From Bisporella sp. PMI_857 (lineage: Eukaryota > Ascomycota > Leotiomycetes > Helotiales > Helotiaceae), in contig JAJSPD010000045.1 in the NCBI GenBank assembly GCA_021307315.1, forward strand, positions 62,001 through 126,000: a stretch of DNA of 64,000 bases. Direction: 5' to 3'. The notes under the pieces were generated by a model. The model did no database searches and was not told the DNA's origin. It saw only the letters and a list, made by a program, of their open reading frames with translations. Shown in pieces: positions 12,194 through 23,091 of this stretch; within the stretch, counting starts at the first letter, position 1, and each line of letters starts with the position of its first letter. The translations under genes were made by a program, and so were the position numbers.

Positions 12194-13233
12194 CGCACCG
12201 TGTACACGGTACCACCTGCCTCGTAAGCACCAACAAATAAAGTTGGTAGATCACCACCAGGATCTTCGTGTAAACGTTGGGCCCGGAATGCCGGAAAGCG
12301 GGCTGGACTCGGCTACACTCTGCACTCTGGTACAGGCTACGGCCATGGGAACACCCGTATTCGCCTTGTTCGTGATGGATGTACCTGGCCAACGTGTTGG
12401 TGATACTTGTGTCTTCCCCACGTAGAAGGTGTGATGAACGTTGGTGAATTGTGTCACAGGCGGAGAACAGTCTGTAGTGGCTACGATGCGATGAGGCTGG
12501 AAACGGTGATACCCGATCGTGGTCCGTAATCGGCACGGGTGCAGTTTGATTATACCCGTCGTGTCGGGCCGTGAAGGCAGATTTCCTTGTTATAGCGTAT
12601 GAATGGACTAGATACAGAATGGAATTGCTTATTGCTGAACTGTCACTTATTGTGTGCTTGCTCTTTTTAAGAAGTTTTATGCCATCAGCAGGTATTTTGG
12701 TCAGATTTTATTGGGATGTGTAACTGGCAAAAGAAAGAATGATTGAGCAGGACTTGCAAGTATTAACGAAGCAATCCTAAACTTTCTTATTAACTTGGAT
12801 AGTATTTTGCATTCGTTTCCAAGCTTTTGCATCAGCAAATGTTGATGTTCCTCTCATTCTACGTTCGGCCTACTCCACATCTTGGCAAAGTTTAGTTAAT
12901 AGAGGTATTAAGCCTGCCATCATTTCATACACTTATCGCTATGCCTTTAAGGCGGCAGCAAAGTTCTGTCTTGAGAATATGTCAGATTTTCTCCATGCTA
13001 TCTATCCGTCTAAACGCCAATACAAACACAACGTCTCGCTGTAGCTAGCTCAGGTAAGGCCACGCGGTATTGCAGCCCACCGTCCCAGCACTTTTCCGCA
13101 AGATTGGGCCAGCATGCATATTATATCGCTCGCCCAACCATCTTACGCTAATGAAATCTGATAGAATGCATACCCCCGGCCCTTAAAAATTGATCAAGAA
13201 ACGTGCCTCTTAAATGCAACCCTAACTCCTTGT
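12194..13233. other. 1-kb gap: promoter of the Zn2Cys6 gene and 3' side of the DnaJ gene
   Basis: There is no supported coding frame over 1040 bases. The half next to 12193 should be the promoter of the minus-strand regulator. The long leader fits a regulated transcription factor, but I see no distinctive operator. Confidence 0.3.
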
Positions 13234-14789
13234 TTATTGAGAAGCACACTGGACTCGCTCTCCTCCTGGATGTCCATCCTCGTCCTCGTCTTCTGCTGTA
13301 GCTCCCATAGAGCGAGCGTGTGAGTTGGCATCGACATCTTCAAAGTCAACAACATCGGTCATTGCCTCTGGATCAGGAGCCACAGTCTGAGACTGGGGTG
13401 GAAGAATAGCCTTGAGGGCGTCGAATGCGGTTGGATCTTCGGTCCAGTTCTTTGCTGGAAATTTAACGTCGAATTGAACAAACATATTGCCAAAGTCGTG
13501 ATGGCGGTATGATGGCATACCCTGTCCGCGAATCATCTTGATAGAACCTGTCTAATAGTTAGCAGGCATATATTGCAGAAAGACATGAAAAACACTTACC
13601 AGGGCTGATCACTTCTCCAGGCAGAATCTCTACGCTTAACCACCGGTCGTCCAAATGCTCAATAAAGATGGTTCCGCCTGCGAGTGCAGTTACTAGATCA
13701 ATATCGGCATGGTAGAAAATATCATCGCCCTTGCGTTGGAATCTTGCGTGAGGCTTTTGCTCGATTTCGAAGATAACATCACCAGCTTGGACTCCTGGAG
13801 TCTGGTCGCCCTCGCCCTTGAAATCAATCTTGTGACCTGTTTGGACACCCTTATCGACGTGAACGTGGAGGACCTTTCTTTCAACAACTGTCTTCTTGCC
13901 ATTGCACTGCTTGCACTTGTCTTTGTCGCGGATAATTTCTCCCTCACCATTGCAGTCGGGGCAAACGGTCTGGAAACGCTGGATCATGGGTCCCATTTGT
14001 CGCATCATAGTCTTCATACCCTGTCCACCGCATCCGGCACACTTCTTGACGGCACCTTCCTTTCCTCCCCGACCTTCGCACTTGGAGCATATAACGGATT
14101 TTTGTAGGGCGAGCTTGGAGATCTTTCCTCGGTAGATGTCTTCTAGTGATACCTTGTGGACGTGGTGAATTGTGCGAGCCTTTGGTGGACCACGATTTTG
14201 CATACCGCCTCCAAACATGCCTCCAAGGCCACCACCGCCGCCGCCAAAGAATTGTGAGAAGAGGTCCTCGGCAGCCATACCACCTCCTCCGGCACCGCCC
14301 TCTAATCCCTCCTCACCATATTGGTCGTAGATTTGACGTTTTTGAGGATCGGATAAAACTTCGTATGCACGACCGGCTTCCTTAAACTTGACTTCCGCTG
14401 CCGCGGCATCAGGACCACGATTTTTGTCTACATGACTCGTTAGCTATGAATTCATCATCTTGCAAATATAGATCACAGGAGATAATAATTCCTGGTGAGG
14501 CGCTTGTGCCACGACCCTTTAAACCACGTTGTGGGATCAAGGATCTATGCTGACAGCCGGGAACCTCGTAGATACTGTGCGAAGAATTTTGATTTGGTAG
14601 TTTCGGAAATAAATAGCACAGACCACATACCTGGGTGGTATTTTAAAGCGCAGACTCTGTAAGCCTTCTTGAGTTCAGCCTCTGTGGCAGTCGGTGAGAC
14701 CTGTGAGAGATTGTAAGCATGTGCTCCTGCTCCAGCATGGAGACATCACATACACCCAGAACATCATAAAACTTTGTATCCTTCGCCAT
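13234..14789 (-). CDS. mas5: Type I DnaJ (Hsp40) co-chaperone, YDJ1/MAS5 type, farnesylation motif
   Basis: Model complement(join(13234..13547,13600..14427,14631..14700,14754..14789)), 415 residues. The J domain starts [12 protein letters not shown] and carries HPD at about residues 34-36 (KYHPDKN). A Gly-rich linker follows. Four zinc-binding CxxCxGxG-type repeats are present: [24 protein letters not shown] and CKQCNGKK. The client-binding barrels include [15 protein letters not shown] and [18 protein letters not shown]. The protein ends CASQ, a CaaX box of the farnesylated type, as known for yeast Ydj1, so anchoring to ER or other membranes is expected. It should drive Hsp70 ATP hydrolysis in cytosolic folding and import. 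The first exon encodes just 12 residues, and intron 2 is long (203 nt). Confidence 0.95.
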
Positions 14790-15774
14790 GATTTTGTATT
14801 TGTATATTTATTAAATGGATTTCCGCTCTTGGTATAGTCGTACGCTGCGGTTAGTCGAGTGTTTGTTCGAAATCGTAAGGGTGAGCAACGTTGAGAGTAG
14901 GCTAGCAACCTAATTGCCAAATTGTTAGAGGGCGAGCTCTTGATTCGTTACACCTCAGATGAGACGCCAACAGCTTGCTATGAATGAGGGACCAAGTTGG
15001 CGTTATGGCGAGTTGTGTGGGTGAGGTAGCGCAGGATGGAACTTACCTGTTTGATGAGGCTGAGATTCTAGCAGGGGCCTTTTCGCAATCGCGAGAAAAG
15101 TTCTCGGCTCTTTATGCTTCTGTTTCCGCGAGCCTTGTCTACAACCGATTGTTTTTCCTTCAAGGGAGTTGTTGATGGGGTGATGGAAGGTGTTCTGAGA
15201 TTTTGGAGTTTCAGAGTAATTGTTTGATTGTGGTTGCGATGGGGTTTGCAAAGTATTTGAAGGTGAGGTTTCGAATCGGAAGTGATAATCGTAAAAGTTG
15301 GATCGTTGGAAGGCCGTGGAATCTTCTAATCGGCCGCCAGCCTCCTCGCCACAAACGGTTGTTGCAAGCGTGAATTTTGCTTCCCACGTTGAATCACTGA
15401 TCCAGGAAAAGGAGACCCTACGAGTAACAACAGCGGACTAACATGATATAAATCTAAATATCTATTTTCTCTATGTCTGTATTGCTCTTTCTTCAACTAT
15501 TCGAATTGATGGAAGTTCTATTTCAAGTTTACATGGTAGGGGTACGTGATTGGATTGTTATGCAAGGCATGAGCCCGTCTAGTTCTTCGCGTTAGTGACC
15601 AATCATCTTTCTCTGCTCGATAACAAGGAAATCAAATACAATGGGGAAGATGAGAGGAGAGTACAGTAGAGGGGAAGAAGATAAGTGGGAGGGAAGTGTC
15701 ATTGGAGGTCTGACCTAGAGCACCCAATCTATTGGGATTTCTCTCCGGACTCTACGCTTCCTTGATGATTTAAC
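14790..15774. promoter_or_regulatory. Divergent promoter region between DnaJ and cytosine deaminase
   Basis: Nearly 1 kb separates two divergent starts. A stress-element core AGGGG lies at 15073-15077. A palindrome CGAGAA-AAG-TTCTCG lies at 15092-15106, with TTC and GAA blocks nearby; it resembles a heat-shock-type site, although the spacing is not the textbook one. Such elements would fit the chaperone gene. Confidence 0.35.
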
Positions 15775-16708
15775 ATGGATGATCAAGAAGCATTTGCAAT
15801 CGCACTTGAAGAAGCAAAGATTGGATATGAGGAAGGAGGGGTTCCTGTATGACCCCACCTTCGTCCTTGAATCCATTCAACTAAGTTAATATATGCTCAG
15901 ATAGGGGCAGCCTTGGTTTCCAGAGATGGTAAGCTACTTGGGAGAGGCCACAATATGAGGGTGCAGAAAGGTTCTGCTATACATCATGTGAGTCTCTTTC
16001 TACAACAACACCCGAGTTTTTATGAACCAATGGACTGAATCAGTCCCCTGGCTTTGACTTGAGCAACTCGGACTAGGCCGGAGATGCCATTCCGCTATAC
16101 CGCTCCTTTATGCGGTCCAAGCTAGATCATGGCTAATGTGCGAAGGGCGAAACCGCAGCCCTCGAGAATTCAGGCCGGCTCCCAGCATCTGCCTACAAAG
16201 GCGCAACCATGTTCACCACGCTCTCGCCATGTGATATGTGGTATGATTTCTCATAGTTTCTGTCTTTTCCAGCTTACCGAAACAGCTTCCTTCCATAGTA
16301 CTGGAGGTAAGACAATGGCAGATGCTACTCTCGGCTAGAGGTTTACTGACAATAGTGGTGATAGCATGCATTCTATATGGCATCTCGAGGGTAGTGATAG
16401 GAGAGAATAAGACATTCCTTGGAGTAAGTGCTGCACATAGTTGTCTATCTTCGGATTGGGAAATGCTTTATTACCATCCGCGGCTGACCGCATATCTCCA
16501 GGGTGAAGCATATCTGAAGCAGCGGGGGATCGAGGTTGTGGTAATGGAAAACAAAGACTGCCAGGATCTTATGGAGCGATTCATCAAGGAGAAGCCTGGG
16601 ATCTGGTAAGTAAAAAACTCTAGTTTCACACGAACTTCAACGCTGAAATAGGATAGGAACGAGGATATCGGGGAGGAGGAGCGAGTTTATTCAAAAGAGC
16701 ACAAGTAG
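15775..16708 (+). CDS. FCY1: Cytosine deaminase, seven exons including an 8-nt microexon
   Basis: Model join(15775..15846,15901..15987,16146..16240,16299..16306,16365..16423,16502..16605,16657..16708), 158 residues, the same length as yeast Fcy1. The pyrimidine-salvage deaminase fold is complete: YEEGGVPIGAALV, LGRGHNMRVQKGSAIHHGET with the zinc ligand and catalytic Glu in HGE, then LENSGRLPASAYKGATMFTT and the zinc motif SPCDMCTGACILYG, and EKPGIWNEDIGEEE at the end. The second cysteine of the CDMC motif and the following TG are encoded by an 8-base exon at 16299-16306. Intron 4 after it carries a perfect TACTGAC branch site. Skipping the microexon shifts the frame. The reaction is cytosine to uracil plus ammonia in the cytosol. 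Confidence 0.93.
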
Positions 16709-16759
16709 GTATTTTGTAGGGCAAAGCTGAGCACCTAACTTTTTGTCTCATATTCTACA

Positions 16760-18052
16760 TTAGCTACCTGCTACACGGTGCAGTTCCTCAAAATAGAATT
16801 TCAGGTCATCTGGTTTGACAAATGGCGTAATACCTAGCAGAGATTTGTTAGCTTGCAAAGCGCGGCTCTTGGTAGAGACATACCATGACCGAGATTCGCA
16901 ATCCAGCCTTGCTTTCCGCCCCCAAAACCCGCCACCATCTTTTCCACTACATCTGTGATTGCTTCTTTGTTGCCGTACAACACGCCGGGATCAGCATTTC
17001 CCTGAAATACAATAGGCCGACTACCGCGAATCTTGACCGCTTCGGCAGGATCCTGTAACCAATCTAGACCAACAACTTGATATCCTAGATTACAAAGAGA
17101 ATCTAATGCGTACCAGGCACCCTTTGCGAAAACTACCATTGGAACTAACTCTAAGTTTAACTCCTTCAGGCGTTTCGGCAAGTTCTCTGAAATGTATGCA
17201 AGATATGGCTGGGAAAATTCTTTGAACGAAGATGGCGATAGCTCTGCTGCCCATGAATCAAATACCTGGACCAGCTAGCCAAAACGTTAGCTTACTTACT
17301 AGTGACGTTTAGTCAGACATACCTGTGCTCCGGCTTGGACTTGTAGCGCTAGATACTCCACACACACTTCCGCAATTTTTTGCAGAAGCTTTTTACTGGC
17401 TTCTGAGTGTTTGTAAATCCAGGTCTTGGTCTGTACAAAAAGCTTGCTTCCTCCACCTTCTACCATATAGCACAGAAGCGTCCATGGAGCCCCGCAGAAG
17501 CCAAATAGTGGAACACGTCCCTTCAGCTTGTGCCTCGTCAAGGTAATAGCCTTATAAACATAATCCAGCTCTGCCGCAACGTCAACCTCTTTGTTAAGGA
17601 CCCTCTCGTATTGGCCGTCATCCGGAGACTTCAGAGGTTCAGGAAAATGAGGGCCTTTCTTGTCCAGCATCTCCACAGTCATTCCTAAGGCCTGGGGAAT
17701 GACCAAAATATCAGAGAAGATGATAGCTGCATCTACCAAGCCCGCGAAACGATCGATTGGTTGCAAGGTCAATGTTGACGCTATCTCTGGAGAACGACAG
17801 CACGTAAAGAAGTCGTTATTGCCCTTCGCCTCATGATATTCTGGCAGATATCTTCCAGCTGTTCTCGTGTCAGTTGACACTGAAGAACCGAAGAATATAA
17901 ACCATACCCTGACGCATAACCCACATTGGTGTTCTTTCTACTTTTTGGCCTGCTGGAATTAGCAATTGTGTGCCAACCTGGAACACAAAAATCATACCCC
18001 ATGCCGTTCTGATAATCAAATCATTTTGTAAAGGTTCGAAGTTGTGCGACAT
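16760..18052 (-). CDS. HEM12: Uroporphyrinogen decarboxylase (heme biosynthesis)
   Basis: Model complement(join(16760..16833,16884..17265,17323..17858,17908..17952,17998..18052)), 363 residues, matching the family's usual length. Key motifs: [20 protein letters not shown] (substrate-binding Arg residues in [11 protein letters not shown]), [17 protein letters not shown] with the catalytic Asp, [37 protein letters not shown] and [13 protein letters not shown]. The enzyme decarboxylates the four acetate side chains of uroporphyrinogen III to give coproporphyrinogen III in the cytosol. The 3' end lies only 51 bases from the stop of the convergent cytosine deaminase gene, so the two transcripts probably overlap. 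Confidence 0.96.
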
Positions 18053-18334
18053 TTTCAAACCCGAGTGTTGTTTATATGGTGAGGTCAGGCCTTCCAAGCT
18101 CAAAAACCCCACCATGCAGTATGTAAAGACATACCCTGCCATACTTGATGCCTTATTCCTAAGGCTTAACAATAACATTTCAACCTTCACGAATTGATAG
18201 GAGATATCTTTGCGAGCTTCAATTGACGTCGCACCTTCTCCATTGACTGTTATGGAGCTCGGATTTCCATCTTGAGAAATAAATCAATAGTTATTTCTAA
18301 CGGACGCTTGATGCTTCTCCAACATTGAGCATTC
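18053..18334. promoter_or_regulatory. Short divergent promoter of HEM12 and the 807-residue gene
   Basis: Only 282 bases separate the two divergent start codons, so the core promoters must share or abut this segment. I see no clear TATA box. Confidence 0.4.
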
Positions 18335-20758
18335 ATGCCCCTACGACCAACGGGCAGCTGTCGAGCCCTACAGCGCCGGTCAAATGCCCCTCTAGATTCG
18401 GTATGGATTTCCGATGATGGCTTGCAAGATGCTTTCCAAAACTTCTATAACGTCTCAAGGACTGCAAAACGATATGGGAGCTGTGTACCTGGTCCTATGG
18501 AGTTCCGTCGGCGAATGGATAGACGGCGCATGACGCACCTCTCCCAATATGCATACAATCCGCCGCCTATGCCTGGATACATGCTACTTAGAGATGTCGA
18601 CAGGACGAACTGGACGTGGCAGCCGCCCGCTACCCCCCAAGAGAGAGCAGCAAAACCCAAGCTGAATCCCATCGCGGAATTGTTCTTGAATCTGCAGGTC
18701 ACAAAAGAGGAAGATGTTAAGGTCGAAAACTTGTCACCAAAGCATGAACCGCCTTCTCTGCTACTCGAACTGCGCAAATTCCCGGCAGTTTTCCGGAAGT
18801 ATCAACCGTTGATGGACGTCCACGGAAGAGAAGCTAATTCAACACGAACTTTACGCCAACGATATAGAAAGTTGTTGTCTGAACTCGAGCAAGGGCTTCT
18901 TCTTGGACAAGTACCGAGGAAAGAAATATCGACTATGCTATATCGATTCACAACGGAGCTGAGACAAGACGACAAAGTTACTTGGAGCAAACTAAAAATG
19001 ACAAGCGACCAATCATGTCTCATGTTATATACCACGATTGTTAAAGGCATGACGGAAAGCAAAGTTTTCACGCTTGCCGACATGCCTAGCAGCTTCATCA
19101 ATGCATTGGTTATGCATATATCGTGCCTTCATCTCAAGGCAGATGTCCGCCAACTAGCTCGCTTAGTATTTCGTTCAGCTACAACCACTCAGCTCCAGGA
19201 AATGGAACCTGGTATAAAGCTTCTATTGCAAAAATGGATGAGGGCCTGCGTAAAGCATTGGCCAAGCCACTCTAAGGAGCGACATCATAGTTGGCAACAA
19301 TTACAGTTGTGCCTGGAAGAGTCAGAGCAAAAGCTTAATATTTTGGAGAGTTTGATGGTCACCAAAATGGACCCAGAAGAAAGGAGATCTTCTGAGGATA
19401 TAGTTTCGTATTTCCACATAGCTTTAGCTAAGGCTCAAACTGCCGTATCAGCTGCAGGATCCGCTCTGACCAAGTGCGAAGCCGTTTATTCTCCAAAGAA
19501 GAATATTGCCAGGGAGCTCGCCGAAACTTTGCAGGTTATACCTCAGGATCAGCTGTTACCCCTGATATCGAATTGTCTCGGCCAATTGGATCCCACGGAT
19601 TCACTTATTGTACAGCACCTTGAAAGACAGCCCAAAGCCACAAACTCTGGAAAGCAGGAACAGTCCAATCTACTGGCAAGTAGCTGGCTCTCCGTACTTG
19701 CCCATATGGCTAGCGTAGATACAGACATTTTCATGCAAAATATGCGAGCTTCGGAGAGTCGCCAAGGCCACTATTTCGCTTTTCATGAATATCAGAAAGT
19801 TGACCTATTCCTCAGTCATTGGGTTTCTCAAGGTCTTGTGGGGAAAGCAGATGCACTAAAGGCTAGAATTTCATTCGAGACTAGACTTCAATTTCTCGAG
19901 AAAGACAAGTTCGTCTACTTGATTCTCTCTCTGCACAAATATACGTCACAGAGCGAGGCTTGCCTAGATAGCCTTCTTCAAATGCTCATCTACCTCGGTC
20001 AATATAGAAGTGCTTACCATATCATTGAGCGGCTTAAGCAATTAGGATACAAAGTCCAGGCTTCCCTGCTGAGAGATTTAGTTACAAGCATGACGCCTCA
20101 CAACCTTACATGGGCATATCGGATATTTGCTTTATCGCGGAAGATGATTCTGCCAGACGCTAGCGGGAATCCTTGCTTTTTGGACGCCAGGCAGCTTGAA
20201 ACATTCGTCGTAGCTCTTATCAACTCCAAAATAATCGGTACCTTACGAATCTGGAACGATGTGCTCCATGTTCCGTGGTATAATATTAATACGCGCCCTG
20301 AGGACAATTTTATCCGCCGACGATGGAAGAGGGTTACTATGGTGCGGAGGATAATGGGTAGGCCGGAAACGGAGTTCTGGGAGAGAATTGCACTGGCTTT
20401 CGCACATGCTGAGTGTAGGGAGCCACGAGTAGCATTTGCCAATGTCCATCAGGTATATAGACATCTAGCGTTCAGGCGGTCACCCATCCGCCCCGCTATT
20501 TCGAGAGCTATGGTTCATGCTGTAATTGCGAGGGATATCAACAACCCGGCAAAACCCACTAATATGAAGGCAAAACTCAAGCAGCAAAGGCTTGCCTGGC
20601 TGATCAAGTTTGTTAGGCGTGCGGAGGGACCTAAGATTGCGGAAGAGGTGTGGAATGTAACTGTGGCATGGAGAACACAGCAAGATGAGCTGGAAAGACA
20701 GGAACGGGAGAATGAACTATATAGAACCAGATGGTTGCGAGGCGGACCAATTGACTAA
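18335..20758 (+). CDS. Uncharacterised 807-residue helical protein, probably mitochondrial
   Basis: This is a single uninterrupted exon from ATG 18335 to TAA 20756-20758. The N-terminus is rich in Arg and poor in acidic residues (MPLRPTGSCRALQRRSN), as in a mitochondrial presequence. The body is almost all amphipathic helices without Gly-rich loops (AYHIIERLKQLGYKVQASLL; TWAYRIFALSRKM), suggesting an alpha-solenoid of the pentatricopeptide-like kind used in organellar RNA metabolism or translation. The C-terminus is basic and then strongly charged. I recognise no catalytic motif and give no symbol. Localisation and RNA binding are inferences from composition. Confidence 0.7.
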   Translation: MPLRPTGSCRALQRRSNAPLDSVWISDDGLQDAFQNFYNVSRTAKRYGSCVPGPMEFRRRMDRRRMTHLSQYAYNPPPMPGYMLLRDVDRTNWTWQPPATPQERAAKPKLNPIAELFLNLQVTKEEDVKVENLSPKHEPPSLLLELRKFPAVFRKYQPLMDVHGREANSTRTLRQRYRKLLSELEQGLLLGQVPRKEISTMLYRFTTELRQDDKVTWSKLKMTSDQSCLMLYTTIVKGMTESKVFTLADMPSSFINALVMHISCLHLKADVRQLARLVFRSATTTQLQEMEPGIKLLLQKWMRACVKHWPSHSKERHHSWQQLQLCLEESEQKLNILESLMVTKMDPEERRSSEDIVSYFHIALAKAQTAVSAAGSALTKCEAVYSPKKNIARELAETLQVIPQDQLLPLISNCLGQLDPTDSLIVQHLERQPKATNSGKQEQSNLLASSWLSVLAHMASVDTDIFMQNMRASESRQGHYFAFHEYQKVDLFLSHWVSQGLVGKADALKARISFETRLQFLEKDKFVYLILSLHKYTSQSEACLDSLLQMLIYLGQYRSAYHIIERLKQLGYKVQASLLRDLVTSMTPHNLTWAYRIFALSRKMILPDASGNPCFLDARQLETFVVALINSKIIGTLRIWNDVLHVPWYNINTRPEDNFIRRRWKRVTMVRRIMGRPETEFWERIALAFAHAECREPRVAFANVHQVYRHLAFRRSPIRPAISRAMVHAVIARDINNPAKPTNMKAKLKQQRLAWLIKFVRRAEGPKIAEEVWNVTVAWRTQQDELERQERENELYRTRWLRGGPID

Positions 20759-20921
20759 TGGTGTAAGTCAGCATTCGCTGTTCAGAAATACATGCATAGA
20801 CATTATTATACATGAAAATAATAATAACTTTGATATCAACATGGCTCGCTACTATCCATTTAGACGCAGTCACGGCGATACGTTGATTCTAGCGCGTAAT
20901 AAGTTCCTCGCTGTCACCTCT

Positions 20922-22617
20922 TCACTCCTCATCCCGACTATCACCATCGCGCTTCCTCAAATTATCTAGACTATACAACAGATTCCCAAGCTTTCCTAAC
21001 ATACCTTTGTCCGTACCATCAACGTCGTCCTCAACCTGCTCTATGATCTCAAATGAGGACGATGGAACCCAGCGTTGCTCTTCAAATGCGAATGCTTGAA
21101 GGGGTTTCAGAGGCTCAGCCGCTGCTTCGGTGACATTAGTTTCCCCTCCACTACGCTCTACAGAGGTCGGCCGTCGGACTTTGGTGAAGAAGGGCTCGTG
21201 GATGGTATCGATTGCTACAACGAGTGTGTTGTTGTCTGCAATGGTAATTGCGAGGGCATTTCTTGGGAGCTGTAGACGATGTATATGCTCTAGGGTATTG
21301 GATGGGGTGAGGAGGAAGGTGAAGACTGCTGGTACACTATTTATAAATTAGCTCATCTTCCACAAGGCATGGGAGGTATAGAAACGCACCCTTCACACGT
21401 AACAACTACCAAATCATCCTCTCCGACCCTCACGCTCAAAATATTTGATACCGCAATCTTCAACCCTTCTACAGCTCCATCCCCATCTGCCTTGCCCTTC
21501 TCTGCATACACAACCTCTACGTGTCCGTTCAGGTCCGCCTTACTAACCAGTTTTCCTTGCACCCACCCCCAAACAAACAACTCATCATCTCCTCCGCCAC
21601 TCACTAGCACGCCAGGTCGACCCTCAACAATACATATCCGACTCACGAACTCGGTATGGCCCAGACAGAAACTTTCAATAATATGTGCCTGCGGCACACC
21701 CCTCGAGACACGGATATGCTCATCTCGATCCGCAGTCAAGATATATCCTCTCCCCTCAACACTCGTAAGCAGAAGATCAGTAAGCATACTTACGTGGCCC
21801 AGCAGGAGAGTGTGTTCGAATGTAGGCGCTTCCTTGGGGGCTATCTTGTTTCCGGAGCGTTGCTGATTCTCGAGCGCCTTGAGATTGCGCTGGGAATGCA
21901 CCGTTAGGGTGGTGGCTGCGGGAATGAAGGGTTTAGATGGTGCTGGGGAAGCGGAGGAGCGGGATTGGGAAGAGACTGGTAAGGGGATCAGGGGGAGGGA
22001 GTAGACGTCGCCGAATTTATCGCCGCTTATTATGGTTGTGTCATCCGGCGTTATAGCCACGGCACAGGGACGTTTGGGCATGGCACTGACGGAGTTAGCT
22101 TCTATTTTGACGGAAAGTTCATTAACGTGGGTTGCGCTTACCGTTGGCTGATCTCTATCAACTCATGCTTAGAATCTTTAAACGCATTCTCGAAGACTCT
22201 GATGCTCTTATCCTCTCCAGTGACAGCAATCACGTGTTTTCCGTTCCTTGTAACAGCAAGAGCAATGACTGCCGGGGCTTCAAGGCCGCTTGAAACATAT
22301 TCAAGTCTGTTGTTCTGCCGTTTTCCGTTCTGTTGATTTGGCTTCTCGGGTCCTGAAGTAGATAATTTTCTTCTCTTTGCTGGAGGTGTAGATTGCTCTG
22401 TGACTATCTCTACTGATGCTGAAGAATCTTGACTCACAGGAGCGGGAGTATCTTTTGCCGGCTCAAGGCTCTTGGAAGATTGCGTAGAAGGACATCTCCA
22501 GGTTGAGAGCAGTGAGTGATCTTTGAGACTGAATGAGTCGATGCTTGAACCCCTTGCGGCTATGAGGATGTCCCCGCACTTTTTTAGGCATTGGTATGGC
22601 ATTCTTAGCTTTGACAT
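20922..22617 (-). CDS. TRM82: tRNA (guanine-N7-)-methyltransferase non-catalytic WD40 subunit
   Basis: Model complement(join(20922..21336,21390..22085,22142..22617)), 528 residues. The order of WD-type blades fits Trm82: MPYQCLKKCGDILIAARGSS at the start, then a low-complexity insert with PPAKRRK, VIALAVTRNGKHVIAVTGED followed by KSIRVFE, RPCAVAITPDDTTIISGDKF, LLGHVSMLTDLLLTS, YILTADRDEHIRVSR and CLGHTEFVSRICIV. Trm82 partners the catalytic subunit Trm8 to form m7G46 in tRNA; no TRM8 is seen in this window. The C-terminus is acidic and variable. The gene is convergent with the 807-residue gene, with a 163-base gap. Confidence 0.9.
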
Positions 22618-23091
22618 ACTAACAGCTTATTGCTCAAGGACAAGGCCACGGCCTGAGAAATGTAACGCTGTGAGGCCCTAATTCGTGATCAGTATAAAAT
22701 TTCATTTGGTAAGATGTCTGAAGTATCAAACCTTAAAATCCCAAGGTTTTAACTCTTATTAAGATCATATATATTATGAATTGAGCGTAAAAAAGCTCCT
22801 GCACTTCTTCTAAGCAAATATTATCCAGAAAATCTAGATACTTCTATATAGAATGAATACAACGAAGAGAGACCTTGTGTACAAAATCTCGAGGATATTG
22901 CCAAGATTTCATGTCTTGGCAAATTAAGCGAGACACTACCAATTTGTGGGTCCCACAACAGCGAACTTCGAAATTTCGCGATCTCGAGAAACGTCAATTT
23001 CAACGAACCTTCTACGAACGAGAACAACCCTACCAATTCCACCGAAAATCTGATCCTGAAAAATCCTTATCTGCACAACTAAGTAGTAGAT
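22618..23091. promoter_or_regulatory. Divergent promoter of TRM82 and ribosomal P0
   Basis: 474 bases lie between two start codons pointing outward, pairing a tRNA-modification gene with a ribosomal protein gene. The part next to P0 is rich in CGAGA/TCTCG words (22890-22990) and gives a leader without introns. Confidence 0.4.

Noticed and set aside
16129..16338. Cytosine deaminase first judged a pseudogene because the CxxC motif could not be read with two exons
   Set aside because: An 8-base microexon restores the motif and the total length of 158 residues exactly, so the gene is intact.
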